Source: Aporrectodea caliginosa (taxonomy: Eukaryota > Annelida > Clitellata > Crassiclitellata > Lumbricidae). Taken from it: 64,000 nucleotides of DNA. The stretch is taken from positions 1 to 64,000 of the forward strand of contig JACEVL010000414.1 of NCBI GenBank assembly GCA_020284085.1. Reading direction: 5' to 3'. Both the position numbers and the translations under genes were made by a program. A model generated the notes under the pieces. The model made no database searches and was not told where the DNA came from. It was given only the letters and a program-made list of their open reading frames with translations. How positions within the stretch are numbered: the first letter of the stretch is position 1; each line of letters begins with the position of its first letter. Below, piece after piece: positions 41,839 to 53,700 of the stretch.

Positions 41839-42575
41839 GGTAGACGGACATCAACCCCCTGGACATCAACCCCCCGGACGTCGACCCCCGGACATCGACC
41901 CCCACGGACATGAACCACCCCAGACTAGGACATGAACCCCCAAGAAAAAAAATTGAAAGACAAGATAATGTAGAAGTTATTTATAAGCTATATCTAAAAT
42001 CGTCTTCCAGTATTATGTAAATATTAATATATGTAAATATTAACAATATTTAAAAGAAGTAAGAAGTTATAATTTTTTTCTTCTCCGCCTTCTCCGTATA
42101 CATGAAGCCACCGTAACAGAGCTTAGCTCCTCCGTTGCTGTTCTCAATAAATTCCATGATACAAATCTCTACTGTAAACTACGACGAGTTAAGGAAGCCA
42201 TGTTAGAAGTCTTCGCTTATATAAGGTCTATTGGATAATGACTCCATTCTTTTCATTGTAAATTCTAATGTCTTAGCAAGGATTCCAGCAGTGTTTCCCC
42301 CTTGATGTGTGGAAAAGCCATGACACTCCACATAACGCAGAGACACAATTAGCAGAGCAGAAACAGGGGGATTTCTCCAATGACTTCCATTCTTTTATTT
42401 TAAATTTAAAATCTTAGCAACTGTATCCTAAAAGTGATGCTAAGATCAAAGCACTACTCGGATTCTACCTATGTCAGCAAAGCAGCCACCGCATTCAACT
42501 TTTACAACATAGGGGGTTTGTGTCCGGGGAGTCGATGTCCTCGCTAAAACCGGGGGGATTGCTGTCCGGGGAATG
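41839..42575. mobile_element. 737-bp insert flanked by a 52-bp direct duplication
   Basis: The 52 bases 41787-41838 recur at 42576-42627, whereas the sister copy at 1289-1347 has them once. The ends are inverted: left ACGGACATCAACCCCC units (GGACATCxACCCCC x4), right GGGGG...GTCCGGGGAGTCGATGTCC. No ORF of interest lies inside. Confidence 0.8.
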
Positions 42576-42734
42576 TATAATGGATGTGAGCATCTTGTCA
42601 CTCAGATTCGATCGAGACTGTTTTAATATTAAACTAAATACACTTTCAACAGGAGCGCTAGATGCAGGCACACTCACAACTCTAAACGCTGGTTTATCAA
42701 GAACAGTTTTGCTGCATTCCAAACGTCCAAACAA
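42576..42734 (-). pseudogene. hAT transposase dimerisation fragment, copy 2
   Basis: The minus frame repeats SVPASSAPVESVFS ... SDKMLTSI as in copy 1 at 1263-1448 and then runs into the 737-bp insert, giving a changed C terminus. Confidence 0.75.
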
Positions 42735-44199
42735 TCAATTTCATCAAAGTCATCATGATCTCTGATATTCAACCAGGTTTGTCACTTGTGATGATAAGGT
42801 GCTCGGTTTCACAGAAGATCGTGTACAGTAGTGACCAAATAGCTTAGACTTTTTGATGCATGTCTGCAGTTTCGATTGCTGCAACCGTGTCTGTGATTAT
42901 CGTGCCAAAATGAGACGTTTGTGTAGCACCTGCACCACCACTGCCAAAGAAACTTCATATGGTCCCCAACAAAGCATGTGTCTCATTCACATAAGACATA
43001 ATCATATCTGCACACATTAAATAAGAACATACTAGTTGTAGGCAGTCTTTGACTATTGGAGCAACACAAAAAGAAAATGCCTTAAGTTGTACTTTTTTAT
43101 TACAAATGACTACCTAAGTGGCCTAACTAAGCGCGTTTTGATACAGATGACAATGTTTCCTTAACAGAACTATATGTATATGCACCATCTCGCACACGCA
43201 GCGGAAGACTTTTTCGAGAGGAACGTAGAACAGAGAGGAACATAGAAAACTCACAATTTTCACAAGTGAATTTCATGTATAAGCCATAGGTTAAGTGGTT
43301 TATTGCTAGACGTCCAACAATACAATTAATAAAATGCATTATTTCGGTGAAGGCTGGTTTCCCTATCGCGGCTTTCGTATGGTGCTGAGAAAGTTCGACA
43401 ACTTACATTTACATTACACGAAAGAGTTCAAATGATTTGTTAGTTACTGCTGACCTCTCCGTATGGAGTCTTTGCAAGTGTTTAACAAAGTTTGATGTTG
43501 TGCCAGGTGTTTTCTGAAATGATAGTTTTCTCACTACAAAACTTGCACTTAGCAGAAGTAGCATTTTCCCTTGAGAGTGAAATTATCATAACCAAACTTA
43601 ACCGCTCTAGGAATATTAGTATTTTTATTGTTAGCATTATCACCGTCCGTGGCCGCTATTTTAGCAAGACAACCGGAAGAAATTCTGATCAAGATGCGGT
43701 CCATACAGAACTGCCAAAATATCTAATATACAGAACGTAAGAATTAATGACTTAAAGGAAAGACAAAGTTTACTGGTAAAGTATCCGAGTGCCTGTTTGT
43801 GTCCAAGCACTTAGATCTCAAGTACGAGTACAAGTACTTAGGTCTCCAGTACAAGTTCAAGTACTTAAAGACTGTACTCATGTTGCACCTGAGTACAAGT
43901 ACAAATACCAATACTACACCTCTGCATACAATAGTTCACAAAAGAAGTTAATCATCATGAAAATAATTACTTTTTCATCCATGATATTGCCGATTTTTAA
44001 AGCAAATTCGCATATTTTCACATATTCTAAAATTTTTTTGCCGGGGGCAAGGCTTAACCTTTTTCAATTGGTCTGAAAATTTGTACGGTTGAACAAAGTG
44101 AGAAATGGAATGAAACTGGGAAAATTGCCTTGGAGCAGTACTTTTTGGAACTTTTTGGAAAGACATTATATCTTGGAGTACACTACTCCACAGTAAGTC

Positions 44200-46185
44200 G
44201 TAAAATGCATTTTATTGTTCAGTGGTCCACTTTTCAATAGATAGACGCACCTAATAGCCAGAGAAGTCGACATCAAGCTGTTAAGTCAGTCGGTAAGCCT
44301 AAGCTTACAGTCAGTCGATAAGCAAGTGACTGAGTCGCTAAATCAGTACCTAACTCTCCAAGTCAGTCGCTAACGCTTTTGTTATCGACTCCTGGGACTA
44401 ATACAGGGCCTAATGCTCAGCTGTATACAACCATTTCTAACTAACCAATCTCAACAGCCAAACAACTCACTAAAGTTACCAAAAGAAAATCCCAAACAAG
44501 GAATGAAGTCGCAGAAGAATCCACTGTCGCCATGACAACAGCTGACGCACTGAAATCAACTTATGACTCCAAATCATCAGAAGGTAGAATTTCGAAATCT
44601 GTTCTAAACGATAAAAATTATATTAACAACAAAATTATGCGCTTATAGAATACTATGTGATAGTATATTTTCGAGCGATATTATGATTGATATTATTTAG
44701 TTTAATGGTACTGAGGTCAAAGCCTTTGCCTTACAGCATGACAATCGTAGTTAAGACTTGGACAGTTTACTTTCGCCATGTTAACGCTGCACCGTAGCAT
44801 ATTCCACGTCGATAAAGATACAGTCTAATGAGGTGTATCTCTGACACTGAATTATGATGTCGCTGACACCATGGATGGGCAACGAACATTTTCGCGTGGC
44901 TTAAACCCCAAACACTGAGGTGAAAGAAAAACGCATTTCTCATTCACTTTAGCGACACTTTACTCCGATTGTAACTGTTACTACAAGTGGACACTTATGA
45001 AGCGTCTGTCCAAAAGAAAGCAATCAGAGTTAGGTCGAACTATGCATTATAGTTTGTATTACGACACAAAGAAAAGGCTGTTATTTTCTTCTTTTTATGA
45101 AAAGGTGCAAATTTCATCATTGAACAAATACTAATTGACAAAAGCAATCATGAATTTGAAGCAATGGCCGATTTCTTTGATTCGGCTTATCTGCACAAAT
45201 AGTCAGTCACCTCCTTCGTAATCTCCTGTTTACAAACAGCATCTAGTTACAGAGTGTGTAGCCTACAACTGTCTCGCCATGTTTAAATACTTGAGTTCAG
45301 CTGACGTTAGATTTGTTTATTATTTATAAATCCAATTGTTACCCTCATTATCAGACATAGACGAAACACATTGTATTCACGGCTAATATTTGCGTTAAAC
45401 GATTTCTTATAGTCTAATAGATCTTTAACAATGGAGGGAACATCCAAGAAGATCATTTCTAGCGCTAGATGTATTTCAATGGCATCCTTGTTTAAAGATC
45501 TTGATAATATACACTTTAACTGTGTGCTAACAACATTCTCTTCCTTCATCGCCCAGAAATTTTCAAGTTGGTGATGCTGAATTTATGATGCGCTAATAAT
45601 GTTCTCATGCCATTCGAAATGTGGTTCAAATGGTTCCATTTTATTCCAACCGCAAAATCGCTTCATACCAAGCAGAGAACGTCATTAGAATTAAATGGTG
45701 AACTCATAGAATGACTCACCTCCTTCCTGAATGAACATGTGTTGATGTTTCCTATCAGCTCTGAGAACTTGGTTCACGAACCACTTCCACTCCGTGAAGC
45801 ATGACAAAAATTGTCCTCTATTCAAAACTTCTTGCATAACCAGATATTTTTGTCTCATATTTTTGTCTTTAATTTTTTCTCATTAGGCTTATATTTGTCT
45901 TATATTGTTGTCTCATTCTTCAACTTTTGTCTTTTGTCGCGAAAGACGTGCAGTAGCGGTACACAATAAATTAAATTTCAGTACAATGCTTTTTAAATGT
46001 CAAATTACGTTTTGTTAAAATGATGTTTTGTCTCTTTTATAGGAAATCTGATCAATGAATAATGGGAATTATATTAAATGTCACTTGGAAATAGACGCTT
46101 GCGTGTAATATAGCGAGCACATTATGAACACAGATGACGTCAAATGCTCCGACACCCGAGACATTTCGAAGACCGCATTAAAAAA
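44200..46185. other. Non-coding, no recognised gene
   Basis: CAGTCGxTAAG-like short repeats at 44280-44385. The minus frame 45307-45549 has no recognised domain. Confidence 0.35.
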
Positions 46186-46244
46186 AATGTCCCCACAGAC
46201 CTGGTAAAAAAGCTTATGCTTGTCCCCAGAAACAGCTTTTATAA

Positions 46245-46260
<16 letters not shown>
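46186..46260 (+). repeat. Dispersed repeat E next to (TA)n
   Basis: TGTCCCCACAGACCTGGTAA ... TGTCCCCAGAAACAGCTTTTATAACTGTATATA matches 52785-52855 in inverse. In both places the repeat ends in a (TA)n tract. Confidence 0.7.
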
Positions 46261-46280
<20 letters not shown>

Positions 46281-46680
46281 GAACACATATATATGTGTAT
46301 ATATATACATACGAACACATATATATATCATATATATATACTTATATTCATATATATATATATGTACATATATGGATATAAATATATATATATGAACACA
46401 CACATATATATATATGTATATATATATGAACAACACATATATATATATGTATATATATATATATATGAACACACACATATATATATATATAATATATACT
46501 TATATCCATATATATATATATGAATATTTTACATATATATATATAAAATAAATATATATATATATATGAACACACATGTATTATATATATAAGCACACAC
46601 ATATATCTATGCTTATATCCAACATATATATATATATACATATGTACATATATATATAGACTTAAACACATATATACAAA
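46245..46680. repeat. TATA/CACA-rich low-complexity tract
   Basis: TATATA runs with ATGAACACACA interruptions over ~430 bp; frames rich in Tyr and Ile are artefacts. Confidence 0.9.
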
Positions 46681-47195
46681 CAGTAGATGGTCAGGCCGGT
46701 TTTCCGGCTCTTCGGGTATATACGCCTGTGTGGCAGGCCGGTTTTCCGGCCTGTAGGGTTCAAAGGGTTAAATTGCATAACATGTAAATGTACAGCGCAG
46801 TGCGTTTGTCAGGCGCTTAATAAAGAAAAAGATTATTATTATCATTATTATTATAATTAATAGTTATCAAAATTAACTCGTTATTTTCTGTTTCTCGCTG
46901 TTTATCAGAGGTGATAATTCGTAGGGACCCCTAAATATTATCAGATTAACTTAAAATTCGTCACACAATTCCCAGTGTTACTATGTGACAAGGGTAGCTT
47001 TGTGGAGAAAAAAAAACTTTCTACATTTTATTTTTGGAACCATCCCAATCTCCATCCTAAACACTCATCGTCATCGTCGTCGTCGTCGTCGTAATCTTCA
47101 TTATCGTCATAGGAAGACAGTAGGTCATCGAGAGAGGATGGAGGATTTAGAACGAGGTCTGAAGAGGAAAAAGCTTCAATGTTTATGGAGCTGAT
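46681..47195. other. Unassigned, with paired GGCCGG...CCGGCC hairpins
   Basis: CAGGCCGGTTTTCCGGC occurs twice, at ~46693 and ~46735. A LINE/SINE-like 3' tail AATAAAGAAAAAGATTATTATTATC lies near 46820-46850. CGTCGTCGT repeats lie at 47070-47095. Confidence 0.4.
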
Positions 47196-47199
47196 GCGA

Positions 47200-48560
47200 C
47201 GGACTGGACTTGTCTGATCAGGCCAACTTTGAGGCCTATGAACGTATCATTTCTTTCTAAAATAATTGAGAAGATTGTTAGTTTTCAGTTAACTGCATAT
47301 CTTGTTAGGAACAATTTGCTCCCGACTTTTCAATCTGGTTTTCGTAAGGGCCACTCCACGGAAACCCTGTTAGTTCGTCTGCTCTCTGATATCTATGGGG
47401 CTATTGATAGGTCACAGGTCACCCTCTTAGCACTATTTGATGTGAGCGCCGCTTTTGATACCGTTGATCACGGTATCCTTCTTATGCGCCTCTCTGCCTC
47501 TTTTGGTCTTTCTGGAAACCTTCTTGACTGGCTTGGTTCCTTCCTCCATGACCGTTCTTTCTCTGTCGTCCACGGGTCTACCAGGACTCCATGGGTTCCT
47601 GCCCCGTATGGACTGCCACAGGGTTCTGTGCTGGGCCCTCTTCTATACATTATCTATACTGCTGATCTTGGTCCTCTCTTAGCCGCACTTTCTATGCTGA
47701 GCCAGTCTTATGCGGATGACCTGCAGGCGTATTTGCACTGTCCTGCGTCAGCAGCCATTACCGCAGTCCGGTCCATGAACCGGGCAATGGAGGCTCTGGA
47801 GGCCTGGATGTCCTCCAATCGGCTACGGCTGAACTCTTCTAAAACCCAGCTTTATTTGGCTTGGCACGCGCCAGCAGCTTGCCAAGGAGTGACCTGGAGG
47901 CCCCTTGCCCAGGAGTTCCCGCAGTTTACCTTCTCATCTTCTGTCCGGGGACCTTGGTGTCACTTTGGACCAAGAACTAACCTTCACGCGGCATATAAAC
48001 CTACTATGCCGCGCTTGCTACTACCAGCTGCGTCAGCTTAGAGTGGTCTTCCGTTCTTTAACCTCTAATGCTGCCTTAACGCTTATCCACTCTTTTATTG
48101 TTTCTCACCTTGATTACTGCAGCGCCCTCTATGTGGGTCTTCCGGCGGCTCGGGTTGGGTGCTTGGTTCGGGTCATGCGAGCGGCGGAACGCCTCATTGG
48201 CCGCATCGCAAGATTCGGCTATGTCAGTGATTACATGCGGGATGTCTTGCATTGGCTCCCTTTCCCGCAGCGGATCGCTTACCGGATCTCTGCCTTGGTC
48301 TGGCGCTGCCTCGCGGGTGTGGCCCCTGTTTACTTACAGGAGCTCTGCTGCTCCACCCTGAGCGTCCAGCGCCGTGGTTCTCTCCGCTCCTCTAAGCAGG
48401 TTGAGCTTCTTGTTCCCCTGTCACGGACCTCTATTATGCAGCGCCGTGCCTTTTCTGTTGCTGGGCCTGCAATCTGAATGAGCTCCCTGTGGATCTACGC
48501 CTAATGCATAGAGCCCTTTGCGGTCACATTCTTCTCTAACCCGAAGACTGTTCTGTTTAG
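47200..48560 (+). pseudogene. CR1-type LINE ORF2: RT core and C terminus
   Basis: Frame 47229-48041 has SFLSKIIEKIV, FQSGFRKGHSTETLL, LLALFDVSAAFDTVDH (motif A), YGLPQGSVLGPLLY (motif B) and SYADDLQAYLH (motif C, catalytic YADD). A frameshift near 47950 leads to frame 47905-48477 with GVTLDQELTFTRHI, LIHSFIVSHLDYCSALY, and AFSVAGPAI at the end. The reverse transcriptase of such elements primes on nicked target DNA. The endonuclease part is missing, so the copy is 5' truncated and dead. Confidence 0.9.
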
Positions 48561-49726
48561 CCGGGGTTGAATGGGAGCGACGAGTAGTCAAGGAAGGGCG
48601 AATATAAAGTATGAAAATGAAAGGAATGAATGAAGATAGGGTAATGTTCGGAAGGTGTGTCAAAAGAGAAAGATATATCGGGCGATAACATTGAGACAGA
48701 TGATGTGATGATGAGGTCAAGTGTATGGTTGTGACAATGGGTGGTCAAATTGACATGTTGAACCAGGTTAGTAGATGACAAGAGCGTGAGAAATTCTGAG
48801 GCAAATGAGTCAGAGGGATTGTCTACATGTATGTTAAAATCCCCCGTGATCAGAAATTCATGAGGAGTAGTGGCAGCAGTGGAGAGTAAGGTTGTGAATT
48901 CTTGCAAGAAGACGGATGTAGGACTTGAGTATGAGGAGGAGGAAGGAGGGCGGTAGACATTGAAGATGGTTAGTATTGTGTTAGGGAGTTTTAGAGGGAT
49001 TGAGGTGCATTCAAAGGAGCGAAAACAGTAGCCAGGTGAGTGAAGAACGGTGGAAGGTTCTCGAGTCAAAAACGCAATGCCCCCACCAGTGGTGTTCGTA
49101 CCGGTTTGCGATTTTGAGGGACGAGGAGTACTATGGAGATAGTAATCAGGAGGGATACAGTCTTGCTATTGAGCAAGAGTTGTAGTGGAATTGAACCAGG
49201 TTTCCGTCAAAGCAAATAGGTCTGGAGGGTGCGAGGATTGAGCCAGGTCGTTAATTTCGGCAGAGTGTGTAGGTTGAACTAATGAGCGGATGTTTAGGGA
49301 GCATAGTAAAAATTTGTTATTGTTTGTGTCTTGAGCTAATGCATTAGGAGGAGGAGGAGGAGAAGGAGTAGGAGTAATGGTTGCAGCAGAAGGAGGAAGA
49401 GGACAAGACGCGGAATACCTATTAATCGGACCAGGATTTACGTGCGTGTCACCAGAGAGAAGGATTAGCATGGCGAAGAAACTATGGTGGGTTGGAAGTT
49501 GAAGGGGTCTATTGCGGCCAACAGTGAGGAAGAACGACAAAGAGATGTAGGACATGTGGCCATTTTGCCTTGTTGCTGTAAGAAAAGAGGCGGGGTTATG
49601 ATGTCTGGGTGTGAACGGTATGTAGGTCATGGAGGGGTTGGAGGGGTGGAACTGGATATGGTATGCAGTCTGGAACCTAAGGCTGAGGAGGAGGAGGAGG
49701 AGGAGGAGGAGGATTGACAGAATCAT
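48557..49726 (-). pseudogene. LINE endonuclease ORF with 2A-like peptide
   Basis: The frame from ATG 49726 begins with a very hydrophobic Leu-rich segment (residues 4-16), then at residues 90-100 has LSGDTHVNPGP, a 2A-like ribosome-skipping motif, then a proline-rich linker and LCSLNIRSL, the start of an AP-type endonuclease. After a frame change, 49069-48557 continues with FLITGDFNIHVD (catalytic N/D region) and HNHTLDLIITS. The RT part is absent. In LINEs of sea urchins and other animals 2A-like sequences lie at this same place, N-terminal to the endonuclease. Broken by at least one frameshift and 3' truncated. Confidence 0.8.
49680..49714. repeat. (GAG)n short tract encoding the Leu run
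   Basis: GAGGAGGAGG on the plus strand encodes the Leu-rich start of the minus-strand LINE ORF. Confidence 0.8.
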
Positions 49727-49734
49727 GTTAGGCG

Positions 49735-51295
49735 CTTGAATATGGAGAGGATGATGAGTCTGAGCTGGGATGAAAAGTTAAACAAAGGGTGCATGATGCT
49801 GGACGAATATTGTGCAGGATATTAGTTTAAATGTGGCGAAAAATAATGGAACGGACTCACGTTGTTGAGAAGAGTAGACCAGAAAAAGGTTGACTTTGCC
49901 ATGTCAAAGGAGACGACGAAATTTTAGGAAAGATGATGAGAAAAGCACGTCCACTAGCTCCCGCTGACTTATAAAGGATAGATTGTAACAGCAGAGCTAC
50001 ACAAATTTTGAGTCTGACTTTAGAAAAGTAAGGAGCCAAAGAAAAGGTCAGAAAACCGGGAAAAAGCTCTCGCACGCTTAAAAAACACAAAAATAGTTCT
50101 ACCACCCACAAACTGCCCTCGTCAACGTTCGACGACAGCTGCATTTTAAAAGTGAAAAAGTACCAAGAGTTTTTGAAGACACCTCACTTTTAAGATCTAT
50201 CATGGAAGTCAATACTCAACCACTTCTGATTTGGTTGACAATTTTGAATGAAATAGTAGAAAGTTGCTAATTAGTTGCTGCACTCAGTCAACAGCCAATA
50301 ATTTACATATCTGTAACTGTATTGGTGTAGTTTGCAAGTTAAGTTACCTAAAGTGACCTCTAAATGTGGAATGTTTGTTTCAATTGTTTGTTTCAAATTT
50401 AATTTTTTCACTGAAATTGTTTCAACGTTATTTTTTAAAACATTGTATTCTATCTGTAAAATATATGTAAAGCAACAGTGAATGACTATTATAATTTCCA
50501 TGACAAAATCTAGTTAGAGTTCAATTTTTATAGCTTTCAGTATTATTTTTTTACAATAATGTTTTTACTAATTTATGTTCAAATTGAAATTGTTATTCAA
50601 GATCAAGTTGTTCAAGTTAAAACAAAGGCAGTTAATAACAATATTAGTTATAAAGTTCAATCCTTATTACCATTTCACGCTGAATAAAATTGATAAGCCC
50701 AAACGCAGTAATGTGTTTTGGCTAGTTGAATTCCCATGAAAATGGGAATTTCATGCTAAGCCAAAACACAGTACAAACGATTTTTGAGTATTTTGATCGA
50801 AAATCACTAATATTATAAATTTTTATTTCAACAATAAAATACCCACAATTTAATACATTTTATGGTGTAAATAGTTTTTGGATTGAATAGATAAATTCCG
50901 AGATTTTTCTAATAAACTTTCAAATCAACTTTGTGCAAAATAGGCCTATTGGTTTTCCGAGTTACTGTGTTTTGGCTTTTGAGGGCAGTATTAGGGTGGT
51001 TCTTAAAATAAAAGTTTGAAACTACTGTTCGCCAAGGTTCCATTTGGTTCCATTCCTCCAGAAACATCGCACAAAAAGTTGTATGAAAAGTTTTAATATT
51101 TTAGGACTAGCACAACACCAGCAAAGTGTTACCCCTTATCAAATATAGGAACACTCGAACAGTACGCATAATAGTTGTAATCAACCATAAAAACTGAACA
51201 TTTAAACAAGGAATAAATTCAACTGCCTGTAGTAGGTCAAGATTATAACACAATGACATTTATTGCATGCCTGGTTACTAGTGATTACATTTCAC
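49735..51295. other. Non-coding, no recognised gene, one hairpin
   Basis: The open frames at 49857-50144 and 50271-50501 (minus) show no recognised domain. A strong nested hairpin occurs at 50712-50770 (listed separately). Confidence 0.4.
50712..50770. repeat. Nested hairpin
   Basis: Outer arms GTGTTTTGGCT / AGCCAAAACAC enclose inner arms GAATTCCCAT / ATGGGAATTTC. The outer arm word TGTGTTTTGGCTTTTG recurs once at ~50967. Confidence 0.7.
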
Positions 51296-51299
51296 AATT

Positions 51300-51720
51300 T
51301 CATCAATCAATCGTTTATTTGTAGCCAAACAACAATAAACAATAATATTACAAATCAGATTGCACTTTTAAGTATGGATTGTTGAATGCCACAAGGGAAG
51401 GCCCTGAAGGGATCAAAGATCCCGCTAAGTAGGGACACCTCTATACAATTTCAACATAATATGTGGCGACCGAAAGATGCTTTACATAGTATAACAGTTG
51501 TTGACTTGATTAACATAAAAATCTTAACTAACCTTAACTAATTTAAACTAAATATCGAAAGTAAAAGGAATGAGTGGGAAGTACAGTTAAACACATGGAA
51601 ATAATAGATTAAAACAATGAAACAATAAGGCAATGAATTGATATGTAGGCCTACTGGTTACATGGGGTCCAAAAGGGATCATGGATCCCGCTAAATTACA
51701 GCCAGTCGATACTTAGATTG
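51300..51720 (-). mobile_element. LINE 3' UTR copies with (TTGA)n-type tail
   Basis: CATCAATCAATCGTTTATTTG starts the block. The stem-loop GGGATCAAAGATCCC followed by GCTAAGTAGGGACACC at ~51408 and again AGGGATCATGGATCCCGC at ~51675 mark two inverted 3' ends of the LINE found at 61101-62312. Confidence 0.75.
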
Positions 51721-52545
51721 GAATAAACAAACAAAAACATAAGAAGAGACCATTAAACGACATTAACAAAACAATTATAGGCTACAATCTTAACTAAAAT
51801 AACATTGATTAGCGATTAAAATTATTTAATAGAATCATTATTATTATTGAGGAAATGGTAAAAAGTTAATAACTTCTACAAATATGGAGATATTCTGAAA
51901 ATTAACACATAATTTTATTCAGTTTTAAGAGCTCTTTCTAGCGGTGTATTGAATGGCAGTTAATTAGTTTTCAATTAGAATATTTTACAAGAAAACTTAC
52001 AATTTTCTAGAAAAACGCTTTGTCTCGTAACTTGGCCTTCTGGTAGGGGCGGAAAACATTAATATTTTTTTTAAAATTTTGAACAGTTTTTGATCCATGC
52101 CATTAGGCAACTTTTGGTTGCTATTACTTTTCGAATTTCTAATTTTCGCTTTTTTTCCACTGCACCCTTTTGTGTATGCTTGTTCGAAAAGATTTGTGGT
52201 TATCGGTGTCAGGAACTCACGGATCAAATACCACTAAAATGCCAATAAAAATAAATAATAAACAATCAACGAGAACATAAACATTGTAGAAATTATTTTG
52301 TAGTTGTGCTTAAGTAAAATCATCCAGCCTTTCTGTTTAAAACTAAACATAGGTCCAAAAATGCGAATCAAATACATTTACTCGAAATGACGAAAATTAT
52401 TTGTAAAAATCAAAATTTCAAAGACGTTGTGCCAGTCCTAGATATTGTTCGATCCTGCTAATTTTTGGGCTACATTACTTTTAAACCAATTGGCACGGAA
52501 TGCCGGGTTGGCGAAAGTAAACAACTGAAGTTGAAAATTTTCCAT
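51721..52545. other. Non-coding, no recognised gene
   Basis: The minus frame 51997-52227 has no recognised domain. Confidence 0.4.
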
Positions 52546-52598
52546 TAGAGATGCGACCACATAATTATATTAGGTGGTCGCATCTCTATGGAAAGTTT
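52536..52598. repeat. Compact hairpin, ~22-bp arms
   Basis: AGAGATGCGACCAC (52547-52560) pairs perfectly with GTGGTCGCATCTCT (52574-52587), and the pairing continues outward through TTTCCAT with one bulge. The loop is about 13 bases. It may be a minute MITE or a structured RNA. Confidence 0.65.
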
Positions 52599-52715
52599 TG
52601 GCTGCACGCGTAAGCAATGATTCCAGTTAAAGGTAACGGTTCACGGAGTTTCCAGCTACATCATTCTTCACCATTTGCTGTAGACCAAGACATCAATACA
52701 GTAAACAGTATACAG

Positions 52716-52717
<2 letters not shown>

Positions 52718-52793
<76 letters not shown>

Positions 52794-52860
52794 TTATAAA
52801 AGCTGTTTCTGGGGACAAGCGTACGTTTTTTTACCGGGGCTGTGGGGACAATTTTTTTAG
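52718..52860 (-). repeat. (TA)n and dispersed repeat E (inverted)
   Basis: About 36 TA units at 52718-52790 followed by CAGTTATAAAAGCTGTTTCTGGGGACAAGC, the inverse of 46200-46250 (matched over more than 20 bases but not quoted in full). Confidence 0.75.
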
Positions 52861-53094
52861 TGGGGACTTCCCCAGGTCCTCCTAAACCCATTGGCAAAAG
52901 TGACTTAAAATGCCTAGATTCGTGCTCATTTAGTGATTTTGGAAAATGTCCCCATAGACGATTTTTATATATAACTCGGACTTTGTAATTTTAAGGGTCC
53001 AGTACGTTGCGCCACCTATCCGCTGTTTCAATTACTAAATATATACTAATCGCGTGTCGTTTATGGGGTCTCCTTTTTATGAACGTTATTGTGG

Positions 53095-53495
53095 GGTCCT
53101 GTATATAGGCCTATACATTAGCTGCCCTAGTATGGGACTGCCTGCTGCCTGCAGCCTGCTAGGCCTCGCTCCGGCCTACCTATGCGAGCTCTGTAGCCCA
53201 CCCTCAGTGCTCGGGGATCGCGCTTCCTCCGTTTGGCTGAACAATGTCCCTCTCTGTTCTTTCTGCTCGCACCTCCACCAGGCAGAGCCGTGCCTTTTAT
53301 GTGGTTGGCCCTCGATCTAGAATGGCCTCCCTCTGGCGCTCCGCTCTCTTCCTAGAACCCTGTCTCAGGCATTCATCTCTCATCTTAAAATGGTCCTATT
53401 TGGCCGCGCTGGGGTTGGGAGCACCTCTGAGTAGTCCTTCGAAGAGGCGCTATATAAATTCTCGTAATGAATGAATGCATGAATGAATGAACATG
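53095..53495 (+). pseudogene. CR1-type LINE C-terminal fragment and 3' end
   Basis: Frames read GLAPAYLCELCSP and, after shifts, RTSTRQSRAFYVVGP, the same C-terminal motif as the CR1 at 48.3-48.5 kb. The 3' end GAGGCGCTATATAAATTC is followed by (GAAT)n. 5' truncated and frame-shifted. Confidence 0.75.
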
Positions 53496-53599
53496 ACCGA
53501 TCGCGGATGGTTTATGGGGCTCACCTGCCCTCGTAAACAGTGCATATGTAATCGTAATCGTAATCAAAGTAATCGAAAATTTATAAAGCGTCACTGGCT

Positions 53600-53700
53600 G
53601 GCTGGCTGGATGGATGGATGGGGGTGATGGATGGATGGATGGATGGATGGATGGATGGATGGATGGATGGATGGATGGATGGATGAGGTGGGTGGGTGGT
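53600..53700. repeat. (GATG)n microsatellite
   Basis: About 18 GATG units, preceded by (GGCT)n. Confidence 0.95.

Larger units (their letters stand above)
41336..44185 (-). mobile_element. hAT transposon (copy 2) with TIRs and 8-bp duplication
   Basis: CTCCACAG flanks the element on both sides (41328-41335 and 44186-44193). The ends TAGGGTGCTCCA and the inverse of TAGTGTACTCCA form ~12-bp TIRs. Inside, on the minus strand, are a possible BED-finger-like CKFC segment (~43540) and the dimerisation fragment (42495-42734). A nested 737-bp insert occupies 41839-42575. The transposase is not continuous. Region 41498-43538 matches 1001-2247. Confidence 0.8.

Noticed and set aside
46081..46671. Tyr/Ile-rich ORFs on both strands
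   Set aside because: TATA/CACA low-complexity sequence.
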